Notes under the pieces: generated by a model
Seen by the model: the letters and a program-made list of their open reading frames with translations, nothing else
Database searches by the model: none
Told to the model about the DNA's origin: nothing
In this document: piece by piece, positions 42,715 to 51,352 of the stretch
Numbering within the stretch: the first letter of the stretch is position 1
Layout of the letters: each line of letters begins with the position of its first letter
Made by a program: the position numbers and the translations under genes
Assembly: GCA_047974625.1 (NCBI GenBank)
Contig: JBKECK010000019.1
Location: 1 to 64,000 of the forward strand
Source: CADEDH01 sp047974625
GTDB taxonomy: Bacteria > Actinomycetota > Acidimicrobiia > Acidimicrobiales > SZUA-35
DNA: 64,000 nt
Direction: 5' to 3'

Positions 42715-43827
42715 CTAACGGGCCAACAGTTCGGCGATGGCGGCCAGGACGAGCCGGACGTTCCGTTCCTGGGCGGAGTGGCCCATCAGGCCGATCCTCC
42801 AGGCCCGGCCGGCGAACTGGCCGAGACCGCCGCCCACCTCGATGCCGTGGTCGTCGAGCAGGCGACGCCGGAGGGCGGCCTCATCCACCCCATCGGGAAG
42901 GCCGACGGTGGTGAGCTGGGGCAACCGGTGGCCCTCCTGGGCCAGCAGGGGGAGGCCGAGCTCGCCCAGGCCATCGTGGAGCATGGCCCCGAGCCGGGCG
43001 TGCCGGTCCCACCGGGCCTCGAGGCCCTCGTCGAGGACGAGGTCGAGGCCCGCCTCGAGGCCGTAGAGCATCGAGATGGGGGCGGTGTGGTGGTAGGTAC
43101 GGCCGCCCTCGCCGTTCACGTAGGCGGCGATCAGCGACAAGTCGAGGTACCACGACAGCACCGGGGTAGTGCGGGCCTCCAGTTTGGCCAACGCCTTTGG
43201 CCCGAACGTGATCGGGGCTAGGCCAGGCGGAACACCCAGGCACTTCTGGGTGCCCGAATAGGCGGCGTCGACCCGCCAGCCGTCGACGTCCACCTCAACA
43301 CCGGCCAACGAGGTGACGGTGTCGACCACCAGCACCGTGTCGGTGTCGGCCAGGGCGGCGGCGATCTCGGCGATCGGTTGGTGGACCCCGGTGGAGGTCT
43401 CGGCGTGGACGATGGCGGCCACCCGGGCGTCGCTGGCCCGCACCGCGTCGACGAAGGCGTCGGGTTCGATGATCCGGCCCCAGTCCCGGTCCACCGTGTC
43501 GACCTTGCCTCCGGCCCGGCGGGCCACCTCGGCCAGCCGCCCGCCGAACACCCCGTTCACCCCGACCACGACGGGGTCACCCGGCTCGACCAGGTTCATC
43601 ACACAGGCCTCGAGCCCGGCCGAGCCGGTGCCGCTGATCGGCAGGGTCAGGGCGTTCCCGGTACGGAACACCGTCCGCAGCTGGTCACAGATGCGGTCCA
43701 GGATGGGCAGGAAGGCGGGATCGAGGTGGCCGAGCAGGGGCCGACCCATGGCTTCGAGCACCGCCGGATGCACATCGGAAGGTCCGGGACCGAGCAGGAT
43801 GCGATCCGGGGGGAACGAGGTCGTCAT
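42715..43827 (-). CDS. Class V aminotransferase (alanine-glyoxylate type)
   Basis: 370 residues. The PLP lysine is Lys195 in SGTQKCLG, and the DTVTSLAGVEVDVDGWRVD block with the preceding Asp169 is the family's cofactor site. The N-terminal GPGPSDVHPAVLEAM and LPISGTGSAGLEACVMNLV match serine/alanine-glyoxylate aminotransferases and PucG-like (S)-ureidoglycine-glyoxylate transaminases. The amino donor cannot be settled: no purine-catabolism or photorespiration gene is near. Transcribed from its own promoter. Confidence 0.9.
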   Translation of the reverse strand: MTTSFPPDRILLGPGPSDVHPAVLEAMGRPLLGHLDPAFLPILDRICDQLRTVFRTGNALTLPISGTGSAGLEACVMNLVEPGDPVVVGVNGVFGGRLAEVARRAGGKVDTVDRDWGRIIEPDAFVDAVRASDARVAAIVHAETSTGVHQPIAEIAAALADTDTVLVVDTVTSLAGVEVDVDGWRVDAAYSGTQKCLGVPPGLAPITFGPKALAKLEARTTPVLSWYLDLSLIAAYVNGEGGRTYHHTAPISMLYGLEAGLDLVLDEGLEARWDRHARLGAMLHDGLGELGLPLLAQEGHRLPQLTTVGLPDGVDEAALRRRLLDDHGIEVGGGLGQFAGRAWRIGLMGHSAQERNVRLVLAAIAELLAR

Positions 43828-43850
43828 GCCGCGAGCCTAATGGGGTCCGC

Positions 43851-43978
43851 CGTGGCCTCTCACACGCGGGCCACGGACACCGTGGCCTCTCACACGCGGG
43901 CCACGGACACCGTGGCTCTCACACGCGGGCCACGGACACCGTGGCTCTCACACGCGGGCCACGGACACCGTGGCCTCC
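43851..43978. repeat. 29/30-bp tandem repeat across the ileS 3' end, 4 full copies
   Basis: Units at 43851-43880 and 43881-43910 (30 bp), 43911-43939 and 43940-43968 (29 bp, one C lost), and a partial unit to 43978. Each contains cgtggc(c) and (g)gccacg as an inverted repeat around tctcacacgcg, so each can form a hairpin. The ileS stop (43948) lies in the fourth unit, and the first three lie beyond it: copies of the last codons of ileS have been duplicated downstream. Confidence 0.9.
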
Positions 43979-46900
43979 TGACCGTCGCCGACGGTGACCC
44001 GGTGGGCCCCGTTGGCCCCGGGGGCTCCGGACTCGACCCGGTAGTCGGTGGCCAGGGTCTCTCCGGCCACCAGGTCGCGGTGGGCGTTGGCCGCGGCCAC
44101 CACGGCCTCGTCCCCGCCGATGATCAGGACGATCCGGTCGCTCACGTCGAACCCAGCCTCTCGCCGGGCCTGCTGCACCGCCCGGACCAGATCCCGGGCC
44201 AGGCCCTCCTGCTCCAGGGCCGGGCTGACCCCGGTGTCGAGCACCACGAAGCCGCCCCCCGGCAGGACCGCGGTGACCGAGGACGAGGACCCCCCGTCGG
44301 CCGGTTCGGCCACCGTCTCCAGGGTGTACTCCCCGTCGGTCAGGACTACCCCGCCCGCGGTGACGGTCCCGTCGTCGCCCACCGACCAGTCACCGGCCTT
44401 GCTGGCCTTGATGGCCCGCTGGACGTCCTTGCCCAGACGGGGCCCCGCTGCCCGGGCGTTCACGGTCAACTTCCGGCTGATCCCGAAGTCGGACTCCCCC
44501 ACCTCGGCCAGGTCGAGGACTTGGACCTCCTTCACGTTGAGCTCGTCGGCCACGATGTCGACGAAGGACATCAGGGCGGCCGGGTCGGGTGATACGACGG
44601 TGAGGTGGGCCAGGGGCAGGCGGACCCGGAGCTTCTCCGCCTCGCGGAGGCTGAGGCCGACCGAGCACACCGACCGCACCTGTTCCATCGCTGCCACCAG
44701 CTCGTCATCGGCGGGCAGGTCGGCCGCGTCCGGCCAAACGGTCAGGTGGACCGACCGTTCGCCGGTGAGGCCCCGCCAGACCTCCTCGCTGACCAGCGGC
44801 AGGAGGGGCGCAGTGACCCGGGTGAAGGTCTCCAGCACGGTGTAGAGGGTGTCGAAGGCGTCGGTGGCCGCCCCGTCGCCGGTGCCACCGGTGTCCCAGA
44901 AGCGCTCGCGGGACCGGCGGATGTACCAGTTGGTGAGCACCTCGGCGAAGCCCCGCACCGCGTCGCACGCCCCGGCGATGTCGTACCGGTCGAGCTGCCC
45001 GGTGACCGTCTCCACCAGGTCGTGGAGGCGGGCCAGCACGTACCGGTCGAGCGGATCGGTGGAGTCGGTCGACCGGGACGCCTCGTAGCCGGCGCCATCG
45101 TTCATGGCGTTGGCGTACAGGCTGAAGAAGTACCAGCTGTTCCACAGGGGCAGCAGGGCCTGCCGGACCCCTTCCCGGATCCCCTCTTCGGTGACGATCA
45201 GGTTCCCGCCCCGCAGGATCGGGCTGGCCATGAGGAACCACCGCATGGCGTCGGCACCATCACGGTCGAACACCTCGTTCACGTCGGGGTAGTTCCGCAG
45301 CGACTTGCTCATCTTCTGACCGCCGTGGCCCAACACGATGCCGTGGCTGATGCAGGACTCGAAGGCGGGCCGGTCGAACAGGGCGGTGGCCAGGATGTGG
45401 AGGGTGTAGAACCAGCCCCGGGTCTGGCCGATGTACTCGACGATGAAGTCGCCCGGGAAGTGGTGTTCGAACCAGTCAGCGTTCTCGAACGGGTAGTGGA
45501 CCTGGGCGAAGCTCATCGACCCAGAGTCGAACCACACGTCGAGCACGTCCTCGACCCGACGCATCGTCGACCGGCCCGTCGGGTCGTCGGGGTTGGGTCG
45601 GGTCAGGTGGTCGACGTAGGGCCGGTGGAGGTCGGGATTGCCCTGCTCGTTGACGGGGACCCGGCCGAAGTCGCGTTCCAGTTCCTCGAAGGAGCCGTAC
45701 ACGTCGATCCGGGGGTGGGCCGGGTCGTCGGACTTCCAGACCGGTATGGGGCTACCCCAGAAACGGTTGCGGGAGATCGACCAGTCCCGGGCGTTGGCCA
45801 GCCATTTGCCGAACTGGCCGTCCTTGACGTGCTCGGGCACCCAGGTGATCTCCTGGTTGAGCTCCAACATCCGGTCCTTGAACGCGGTGACCTCCACGAA
45901 CCAGCTCGACACCGCCATGTAGATCAGCGGCTCCCGGCAGCGCCAACAGTGGGGGTAGGAGTGGTCGTAGGTCTCGTGGCGCACCAGCACCGTGCCCGGC
46001 GTGACCGACCCGTGCTCGCCGCCCCGCGTCATCGCCTTGAGGTGCTCGATGATCAGCGGGTTGGCGTCCAGGACCCGGATGGTCTCGTAGTCGGCCACTG
46101 GGAAGGTGAAACGGCCGTCCGCCCCCACCGGGACCACCGCCTCGATGCCTGCGGCATCGGTGACGATCTTGTCCTCCTCGCCGAAGGCGGGGGCGATGTG
46201 GACGAGGCCGGTGCCGTCCTCGGTGGTCACATAGTCGGCGGGCAGCACCCGGTGGGCGCCGGGATGGCCCTCGTAGTACGAGAACGGTGGGGTGTACCGG
46301 CGCCCGACGAGGTCGGCCCCGGTGAGGCGGGCCACCACCCGGTCGGCGGTGTCGTCGCCCAACTCCCGGGCGTAGGCGGCCAGGCGGGACTCGGCCAGCA
46401 GGTACCGCTCCGTCCGTCCGGTGGGCCCGTCGGATTCGACCACCACGTAGTCGATGTCGGGGCCGACGGCCATCGCCAGGTTGCTGGGCAGGGTCCACGG
46501 GGTGGTGGTCCAGATCAGGGCGATCTCGCCGGACTCCAGCCTCAGCCCGACGGTGACGGCCGGGTCCTGGCGGGTCTGGTAGACGTCGTCGTCCATCCGC
46601 AGCTCATGGTTGCTGAGCGGGGTCTGGTCGTTCCAGCAGTACGGCAGGACGCGGAACCCCTCGTAGGCCAGGCCCTTGTCGTACAGGGTCTTGAACGCCC
46701 AGAGGACCGACTCCATGAAGCTCGGGTTGAGGGTCTTGTAGTCGTTGTCGAAGTCGACCCAGCGGGCCTGCCGGGTCACGTAGGCCCGCCACTCGTCGGT
46801 GTACTTCATCACCGCACTGCGGCACTTCTCGTTGAAGGTGCCGATCCCCAGTTCGAGGATCTCCTCCTTGGTCTTGATGCCGAGCTGGTCCATCGCCTCC

Positions 46901-47229
46901 AGTTCGGCCGGCAGGCCGTGGGTGTCCCAGCCGAACCGGCGCTCCACCCGGTGACCCCGCATGGTCTGGTAGCGGGGCACCAGGTCCTTCACGTATCCGG
47001 TGAGGAGATGGCCGTAGTGGGGCAGGCCGTTGGCGAACGGCGGACCGTCGTAGAAGACGAACTCGTTGCCACCGTCCTCACCGGCGTCCCGTTCGGCGAT
47101 CGAGGCCGCGAACGTGCCGTCGGTGGCCCAGTAGGCCAGCACGGCTTCCTCGTTGGCGGGTAAACGGGGCAGGGGGGGTACGCCGGATCCGGCGTCGGGG
47201 GTGCTGGTGGAAACCCTGGGGTAGGCCAC
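43948..47229 (-). CDS. ileS: Isoleucyl-tRNA synthetase
   Basis: 1093 residues from GTG 47229, which follows the T-box leader and an AGGAG site. The class I signatures are both present: the HIGH-type motif in LPHYGHLLTGY and KMSKS in GHGGQKMSKSLRNYPD. The editing (CP1) domain is full length, and the C-terminal anticodon-binding part carries the eukaryote-like/actinobacterial type 2 pattern. It charges tRNA-Ile. Starts further upstream (to 47352) would cover the T-box itself and are rejected. The stop lies inside a tandem repeat. Confidence 0.97.
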   Translation of the reverse strand: MAYPRVSTSTPDAGSGVPPLPRLPANEEAVLAYWATDGTFAASIAERDAGEDGGNEFVFYDGPPFANGLPHYGHLLTGYVKDLVPRYQTMRGHRVERRFGWDTHGLPAELEAMDQLGIKTKEEILELGIGTFNEKCRSAVMKYTDEWRAYVTRQARWVDFDNDYKTLNPSFMESVLWAFKTLYDKGLAYEGFRVLPYCWNDQTPLSNHELRMDDDVYQTRQDPAVTVGLRLESGEIALIWTTTPWTLPSNLAMAVGPDIDYVVVESDGPTGRTERYLLAESRLAAYARELGDDTADRVVARLTGADLVGRRYTPPFSYYEGHPGAHRVLPADYVTTEDGTGLVHIAPAFGEEDKIVTDAAGIEAVVPVGADGRFTFPVADYETIRVLDANPLIIEHLKAMTRGGEHGSVTPGTVLVRHETYDHSYPHCWRCREPLIYMAVSSWFVEVTAFKDRMLELNQEITWVPEHVKDGQFGKWLANARDWSISRNRFWGSPIPVWKSDDPAHPRIDVYGSFEELERDFGRVPVNEQGNPDLHRPYVDHLTRPNPDDPTGRSTMRRVEDVLDVWFDSGSMSFAQVHYPFENADWFEHHFPGDFIVEYIGQTRGWFYTLHILATALFDRPAFESCISHGIVLGHGGQKMSKSLRNYPDVNEVFDRDGADAMRWFLMASPILRGGNLIVTEEGIREGVRQALLPLWNSWYFFSLYANAMNDGAGYEASRSTDSTDPLDRYVLARLHDLVETVTGQLDRYDIAGACDAVRGFAEVLTNWYIRRSRERFWDTGGTGDGAATDAFDTLYTVLETFTRVTAPLLPLVSEEVWRGLTGERSVHLTVWPDAADLPADDELVAAMEQVRSVCSVGLSLREAEKLRVRLPLAHLTVVSPDPAALMSFVDIVADELNVKEVQVLDLAEVGESDFGISRKLTVNARAAGPRLGKDVQRAIKASKAGDWSVGDDGTVTAGGVVLTDGEYTLETVAEPADGGSSSSVTAVLPGGGFVVLDTGVSPALEQEGLARDLVRAVQQARREAGFDVSDRIVLIIGGDEAVVAAANAHRDLVAGETLATDYRVESGAPGANGAHRVTVGDGQEATVSVARV

Positions 47230-47235
47230 GGTCGT

Positions 47236-47435
47236 GGAACTCCTGCGGTACGGCTCTCGAGGGGATTCGAGGACGAGAGCCCGGGCCCGGGATCCGGGCC
47301 GCTCCCGCGGTACCACCTCGATTGCCGCCCGGGACGACCGCCGGGTGACCACTCTTGCCTGAGGCCGTGACGTGGCCCGGACGTTCGGTTCTACTGGGCG
47401 ACGGATCGCGGTTCTTCCGAAGGCTCGCCGCTGAT
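47236..47435 (-). promoter_or_regulatory. T-box riboswitch upstream of ileS
   Basis: On the minus strand the T-box core AGGTGGTACCGCGGGAGC lies at 47318-47301, matching the conserved sequence that pairs with the uncharged tRNA acceptor end. Upstream, CGGAAGAACCGCGATCCGTCGCCCAGTAGAACC (around 47420-47388; shown here by its parts CGGAAGAACC and CAGTAGAACC) matches the ultrashort Stem I class of actinobacterial ileS leaders, with a likely ATC specifier (47406-47404) for isoleucine. No terminator is visible; an AGGAG site near the start suggests translational control. Uncharged tRNA-Ile should open the site and raise IleS. Confidence 0.88.
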
Positions 47436-47518
47436 GACGGCTCGAACGCCTGTGGCCGCCATCGTAGCGGTGGGACCGCTGCGCCCGAGCGGGTTTTCGC
47501 CCCGACGGTCCGTCCGGC

Positions 47519-47902
47519 TCAGCGGGCGGTCTGACGCTCCGGGCTGATCTTGAGGATGACCCTCTCCGAGACGATCTCGGGCGCGTAGTCGGCGCCGGTG
47601 TACTTCCGGGACAGCTCGTTGATGCTGGCCAGCGCGTCCGGACCGGTGACGGAGTCCACCACCCGGCCCCGCACCTCGGCGTAGGAATAGGGGTTGCCGG
47701 CGTCCCAGATGGCCAGCGTCACCCGGGGGTCGGCGACGACGTTCTTGAACTTCTGCCGGTGCACCTCGGTGTTGATGACGAGTTGATCGCCATCGGTGCC
47801 CACCCACATCACATGGGTCTGAGGCTGTCCGTTGGGCATAAGGGTGGTGAAGGCGGCGAAGTTGGGGCCCTCCGCCAGGGCGCGGACACGATCGTCGAGC
47901 AT
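47519..47902 (-). CDS. PPOX-class F420-dependent oxidoreductase
   Basis: 127 residues from ATG 47902. It has the split-barrel pattern of the Rv1155/Rv2991 type (FAAFTTLMPNGQPQTHVMWVGTDGDQLVINTEVHRQKFKNVVADPRVTLAIWDAGNPYSYAEVRGRVV), which binds F420 or FMN and reduces small molecules. It is divergent from the luciferase-like oxidoreductase at 48046 (143 bases between starts), which may also use F420. The DNA upstream of ileS lies downstream of it. Confidence 0.9.
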   Translation of the reverse strand: MLDDRVRALAEGPNFAAFTTLMPNGQPQTHVMWVGTDGDQLVINTEVHRQKFKNVVADPRVTLAIWDAGNPYSYAEVRGRVVDSVTGPDALASINELSRKYTGADYAPEIVSERVILKISPERQTAR

Positions 47903-48045
47903 GAACCGGGACCGTAGTCGACCGGTCGACGGGATGGCCGACGGGCCGGCCGGGTCCACCCACAGGGGCGCGACCACCGGCCGCGGTCCGCCCCGGAACC
48001 AAGCCACTTTCGACCCGGCGGACCCCAACCCATAGCATCGGCCTG

Positions 48046-49275
48046 GTGCGAAAGCGTTTTGCGGCCTTTCTTGCCCCCCACCATCTGCCGGGAGAGGGCT
48101 CCGCCCTCCAGCTCCAGCGGGACCTCCGGCTGGTCGAGCTGCTCGACGAGCTCGGCTTCGACGAGTTCTGGTGCGGGGAGCATCATTCGACAGGCTGGGA
48201 GACCATCGGCTCGCCCGAGATGTTCCTGGCCGCGGCGGCGGTCCGCACCAAGCGGATCAAGCTCGGCACCGGGGTGGCCTCGCTCCCCTACCACCACCCG
48301 TTCAACGTGGCCCAGCGGATCGTCCAGCTCGACCAGATGAGCTTCGGCCGGGCCCTGCTCGGCACCGGCCCGGGCGCCCTTCCCTCCGATGCCCACACCC
48401 TCGGGGTCGACCCCATGGTGCTCCGCGACCGCCAGGACGAGGCCATCGGCGTCATCAAACGCCTCCTGGCCGGCGAGGAACGTTTCTCCTACGTCTGTGA
48501 ATGGTTCGAGCTCCACGACGCCGCCCTGCAGATCCTCCCCTACCAGGAGACGATCCCGATGGCCACGGCCTCCATGGTGAGCCCGTCGGGTATGACCCTC
48601 GCCGGCAAGTACGGCATGGGCGTGCTGTCGATCGGGTCGATGTCCACCGAGGGCCTGGCCTCCCTACCGTTGCAGTGGAGCTTCGCCGAGGAGTCGGCGG
48701 CCAAGCACGGCCAGACGGTCGACCGGGCTAACTGGCGGGTCATGTTCAACTTCCACCTGGCCGAGACGGGCGAACAGGCCCGGGCCGACGTGGAGCACGG
48801 GCTGCTGCGCTGGCACAACGACTACAACGTGGGCACCCTGATGCGCCCGGGCCTCGAACCGCTCGACTCGACGGACGAGGCAATCGAGTTCTACGGCGAG
48901 GGCGAAGGATCGGCCGGGGTGATCGGGACCCCCGACGATCTCATCGCCCGCATCCGGGAGATGGACGAGGTAACCGGTGGGTTCGGGGTGATGATGGGGT
49001 TCATCAACGACTGGGCCAACCCGGAGGCCACCCGCCGCAGCTGGGATCTCGTGGCCCGACACGTCATACCCGAGATCAACGGCCAGCTCACCCCGATGCG
49101 GGCCTCCACCCGGTTCGTGCAGGAGAACCGGGAATCGTTCGAACGGGCCGGCAAGGCCATCATCTCCAAGATCATGGACAACGAGCGGGCCGCCGCCGCC
49201 TTCAGCACCGCCGGCTCCGGCGCGGCCAAGTCGCCGATCGCCCCCCACACCGCTCCCGACGGTCCTGAGCGATGA
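48046..49275 (+). CDS. Luciferase-like (LLM class) flavin/F420-dependent oxidoreductase
   Basis: 409 residues from GTG 48046. A TIM-barrel bacterial luciferase-like protein: RDLRLVELLDELGFDEFWCGEHHSTGWETIGSPEMFLAAAAVRTKRIKLGTGVASLPYHHPFNVAQRIVQLDQMS is the family's N-terminal signature, and the AEERFSYVCEWFELHDAALQILPYQ segment is typical of large alkanal or alkane-type monooxygenases. It uses FMN or F420; the substrate is unknown. The gene is monocistronic and divergent from a PPOX F420-type protein, suggesting a shared redox function. Confidence 0.92.
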   Translation: MRKRFAAFLAPHHLPGEGSALQLQRDLRLVELLDELGFDEFWCGEHHSTGWETIGSPEMFLAAAAVRTKRIKLGTGVASLPYHHPFNVAQRIVQLDQMSFGRALLGTGPGALPSDAHTLGVDPMVLRDRQDEAIGVIKRLLAGEERFSYVCEWFELHDAALQILPYQETIPMATASMVSPSGMTLAGKYGMGVLSIGSMSTEGLASLPLQWSFAEESAAKHGQTVDRANWRVMFNFHLAETGEQARADVEHGLLRWHNDYNVGTLMRPGLEPLDSTDEAIEFYGEGEGSAGVIGTPDDLIARIREMDEVTGGFGVMMGFINDWANPEATRRSWDLVARHVIPEINGQLTPMRASTRFVQENRESFERAGKAIISKIMDNERAAAAFSTAGSGAAKSPIAPHTAPDGPER

Positions 49276-49370
49276 GCTGGATCACTCTCTGACCGGTTCC
49301 TGACGTCGGGTCAGGGGCCCCGGGAATGCCGGGCCCCGATCACCGGTTTCGATCAGAACCATCCATCCCC

Positions 49371-49517
49371 GCCTCGGGGAGTATCCCTTCGCAGGATCAT
49401 CGTCAGCACGGCGGCCGGGTCGCCCGACCCGTTCCTCCCGGTGATCCGGGTCGGCCCCCGTTCCCGGGGCCGACGGGAAAGACCGCAGGCAGCCACGAAA
49501 GGGCTCACGCGCCTTGC
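49371..49517 (+). promoter_or_regulatory. Candidate yybP-ykoY (Mn2+) riboswitch
   Basis: Several parts of the Mn riboswitch appear in order: GGGGAGTAT (49376-49384, consensus GGGGAGUAG), a helix AGGATCA/TGATCC (49393-49399 with 49442-49447), the conserved CGTCA directly after its 5' arm (TCGTCA, 49400-49405), a P3-like hairpin CGGGTC-GCCC-GACCCG (49416-49431), a 9-bp hairpin GTCGGCCCC/GGGGCCGAC (49450-49458, 49466-49474), then AAAGACC (49478-49484). The closing P1 pairs GCCT (49371) with AGGC (49490). The alternative pairing GCAGGC (49485-49490) with GCCTTGC (49511-49517) would bury the TTG start codon of the next gene, so metal binding should turn translation on. AGTAT instead of AGTAG is the one deviation. 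Confidence 0.8.
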
Positions 49518-50449
49518 GTCCCACCGTTCGACTCGGTCGAGTCGCCTCCGTCCCCATCGGCCTCCACTGGTCGATTCTCCTCATCGCCGTCATGGTCGTC
49601 TCCGGCCTGGCCGGCACCATCCTTCCGTCCATCGCCCCCGGCTACGGCTCGGCGCCTTACCTGATCGCCGCCCTCTTCGGGGGCGTCGCCTTCCTCGCCT
49701 CGATCGCCGCCCACGAACTTGGTCACGCGGTGGTCGCCCGACGGGAACAGGTCCCGGTCCGGGGGATCACCCTGTTCGCCCTCGGCGGTGTGGCCAGCAT
49801 GGGCTCCGAGGCCTCGACCCCCGGCGGGGCGGCCCGGATCGCTGCGGCCGGTCCGGCCGTCAGTGTCGGCCTAGCCATCGCCGGGGCCGGGGCCGCCTAC
49901 GGCCTGGCCACGCTGGGGTCGCCCGCCCTGCTGGTGGCCGCGGTGGCCTGGTTGGCCGTGGTCAACGGGGTTCTCGCCCTGTTCAACCTCCTCCCCGCCC
50001 TTCCCCTGGACGGGGGCCGGATCCTGCAGGCCCTGCTGTGGCACCGGTCCGGCGACCGCCACCGGGCCACGATCAGCGCCGCTCGCGTCGGCCGCCTCGG
50101 CGGCTGGGCCATCGTCCTGTTCGGCCTATGGGAACTTACCCGCGGCGGAGCCGGCCTGTGGACCATGATGATCGGCGCCTTCGTCATCCTCGCCGCCCGG
50201 TCCGAGGAGATGCGGGCCCGGTTCTCCCGCTGGTCCCGGGCCAACGGTCTCGGCGGTCAGCGGAACGCCTGGACCTACGTCGGCCGCATGGGGCCCCGCC
50301 CCGGTCCGGCCCCCCAACCCGGGCCCGGACCCCACCGGCCCGGACCGGTGATCGACGTCGACTGGCGGGAGGCCCCGCCGACCAGCCCGCCGGCTCCGCA
50401 GCCGGCGGAGGTGAACCAGGTGGCCGGTACCGCAGTCCCACCCCGCTGA
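49514..50449 (+). CDS. Site-2 protease family (M50) membrane protease
   Basis: 311 residues from TTG 49514, inside the riboswitch switching helix; AAAGGG lies upstream as the ribosome site. The zinc site reads His67-Glu-Leu-Gly-His71, and the second motif LPALPLDGGRI supplies Asp166. Six or so membrane segments cover the first ~220 residues, and a Pro/Arg-rich tail follows. There is no PDZ or CBS domain, so it is a compact SpoIVFB-like enzyme. Such proteases cut membrane-bound regulators; the substrate here is unknown. Control by Mn is predicted from the leader. Confidence 0.92.
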   Translation: MRPTVRLGRVASVPIGLHWSILLIAVMVVSGLAGTILPSIAPGYGSAPYLIAALFGGVAFLASIAAHELGHAVVARREQVPVRGITLFALGGVASMGSEASTPGGAARIAAAGPAVSVGLAIAGAGAAYGLATLGSPALLVAAVAWLAVVNGVLALFNLLPALPLDGGRILQALLWHRSGDRHRATISAARVGRLGGWAIVLFGLWELTRGGAGLWTMMIGAFVILAARSEEMRARFSRWSRANGLGGQRNAWTYVGRMGPRPGPAPQPGPGPHRPGPVIDVDWREAPPTSPPAPQPAEVNQVAGTAVPPR

Positions 50450-50507
50450 GGGGCCCGTCCGGCCACCGACTCGTCCCGTCCGGCCCCGTTTACTAGCGTG
50501 CACCGCC

Positions 50508-51272
50508 ATGGATCTGACCGACCGAACAGCGGTGATCACGGGCGGGGCCGGGGGAATCGGTAGCGCCACCGCCGAGGCCTTCCTGGCCGCCGGCGCCTCG
50601 GACGTCACCATCGTCGACCTCGACCCCGAGGCGGTCGCGTCCACCGCGACCCGCCTCGGCTGTGTCGGGGTCGCCGCGGATGTCACCGACGAAGCCCAGG
50701 TGGCCGCCCTCATCGAAGCGACCCTGGACCGTGCCGGGCCGATCGACGTGTTCTTCTCCAACGCCGGGGCCGGAGCATCGGGTGGGGTCGAGGCCGACAA
50801 CGACGCCTGGCAGCAGCAGTGGGAGCTGCACGTCATGGCCCACGTGTACGCCAGCCGGGCCGTGCTCCCCTCGATGGTGGCCCGGGGTGAGGGCTACCTG
50901 ATCCACACCGCCTCGGCGGCTGGCCTCCTGGCCGCGGTGGGCTCGGCCCCCTACTCGGTCACCAAGGCCGCCTGCATCAAGCTGGCCGAGTGGGAGTCGA
51001 TCACCTACGGGGACGACGGCATCCGGGTCTCGGTGCTGGCCCCCCAGGGCGTCAACACCGCCATGGCCCCCCGTCAGCTCGGCGACGGCGGTACCGACGG
51101 CATCATCGAGGCCTCCGAGGTGGCGGACGCCATCGTGGCCACCATGGCCGACGAACGGTTCTTCGTACTCCCCCACCCCGAGGTGGGCGAGTACGTGATC
51201 CGCAAAGCCACCGATCCCGACCGCTGGCTCGGCGGTATGCGGAGGCTCCGGGCCCGATCCCTCGACGCCTGA
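50508..51272 (+). CDS. Short-chain dehydrogenase/reductase
   Basis: 254 residues. Classical SDR: TGGAGGIG cofactor loop near residue 12, SNAGAG in place of NNAG, and the catalytic TASAAG Ser, Tyr and Lys in APYSVTKAAC. The C-terminus lacks the usual dimer motif and ends RATDPDRWLGGMRRLRARSLDA. The substrate is unknown. It precedes the diguanylate cyclase by 80 bases on the same strand, so the two may be co-transcribed, although the link is not obvious. Confidence 0.9.
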   Translation: MDLTDRTAVITGGAGGIGSATAEAFLAAGASDVTIVDLDPEAVASTATRLGCVGVAADVTDEAQVAALIEATLDRAGPIDVFFSNAGAGASGGVEADNDAWQQQWELHVMAHVYASRAVLPSMVARGEGYLIHTASAAGLLAAVGSAPYSVTKAACIKLAEWESITYGDDGIRVSVLAPQGVNTAMAPRQLGDGGTDGIIEASEVADAIVATMADERFFVLPHPEVGEYVIRKATDPDRWLGGMRRLRARSLDA

Positions 51273-51352
51273 CCGACACCGGGCTGCCGGGACAGGACGT
51301 CAAGCTCAGCCAGTACGAGGCCGATATTGGCGGCGTGACGGCTGAGGCCCAC

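Noticed and set aside
43851..43978. Possible CRISPR array
   Set aside because: The units are directly adjacent with no spacers, contain the ileS stop, and no cas gene is present.
48046..49275. Assigning F420 rather than FMN to the luciferase-like enzyme
   Set aside because: The cofactor cannot be decided from the barrel motifs alone; only the divergent PPOX neighbour hints at F420.
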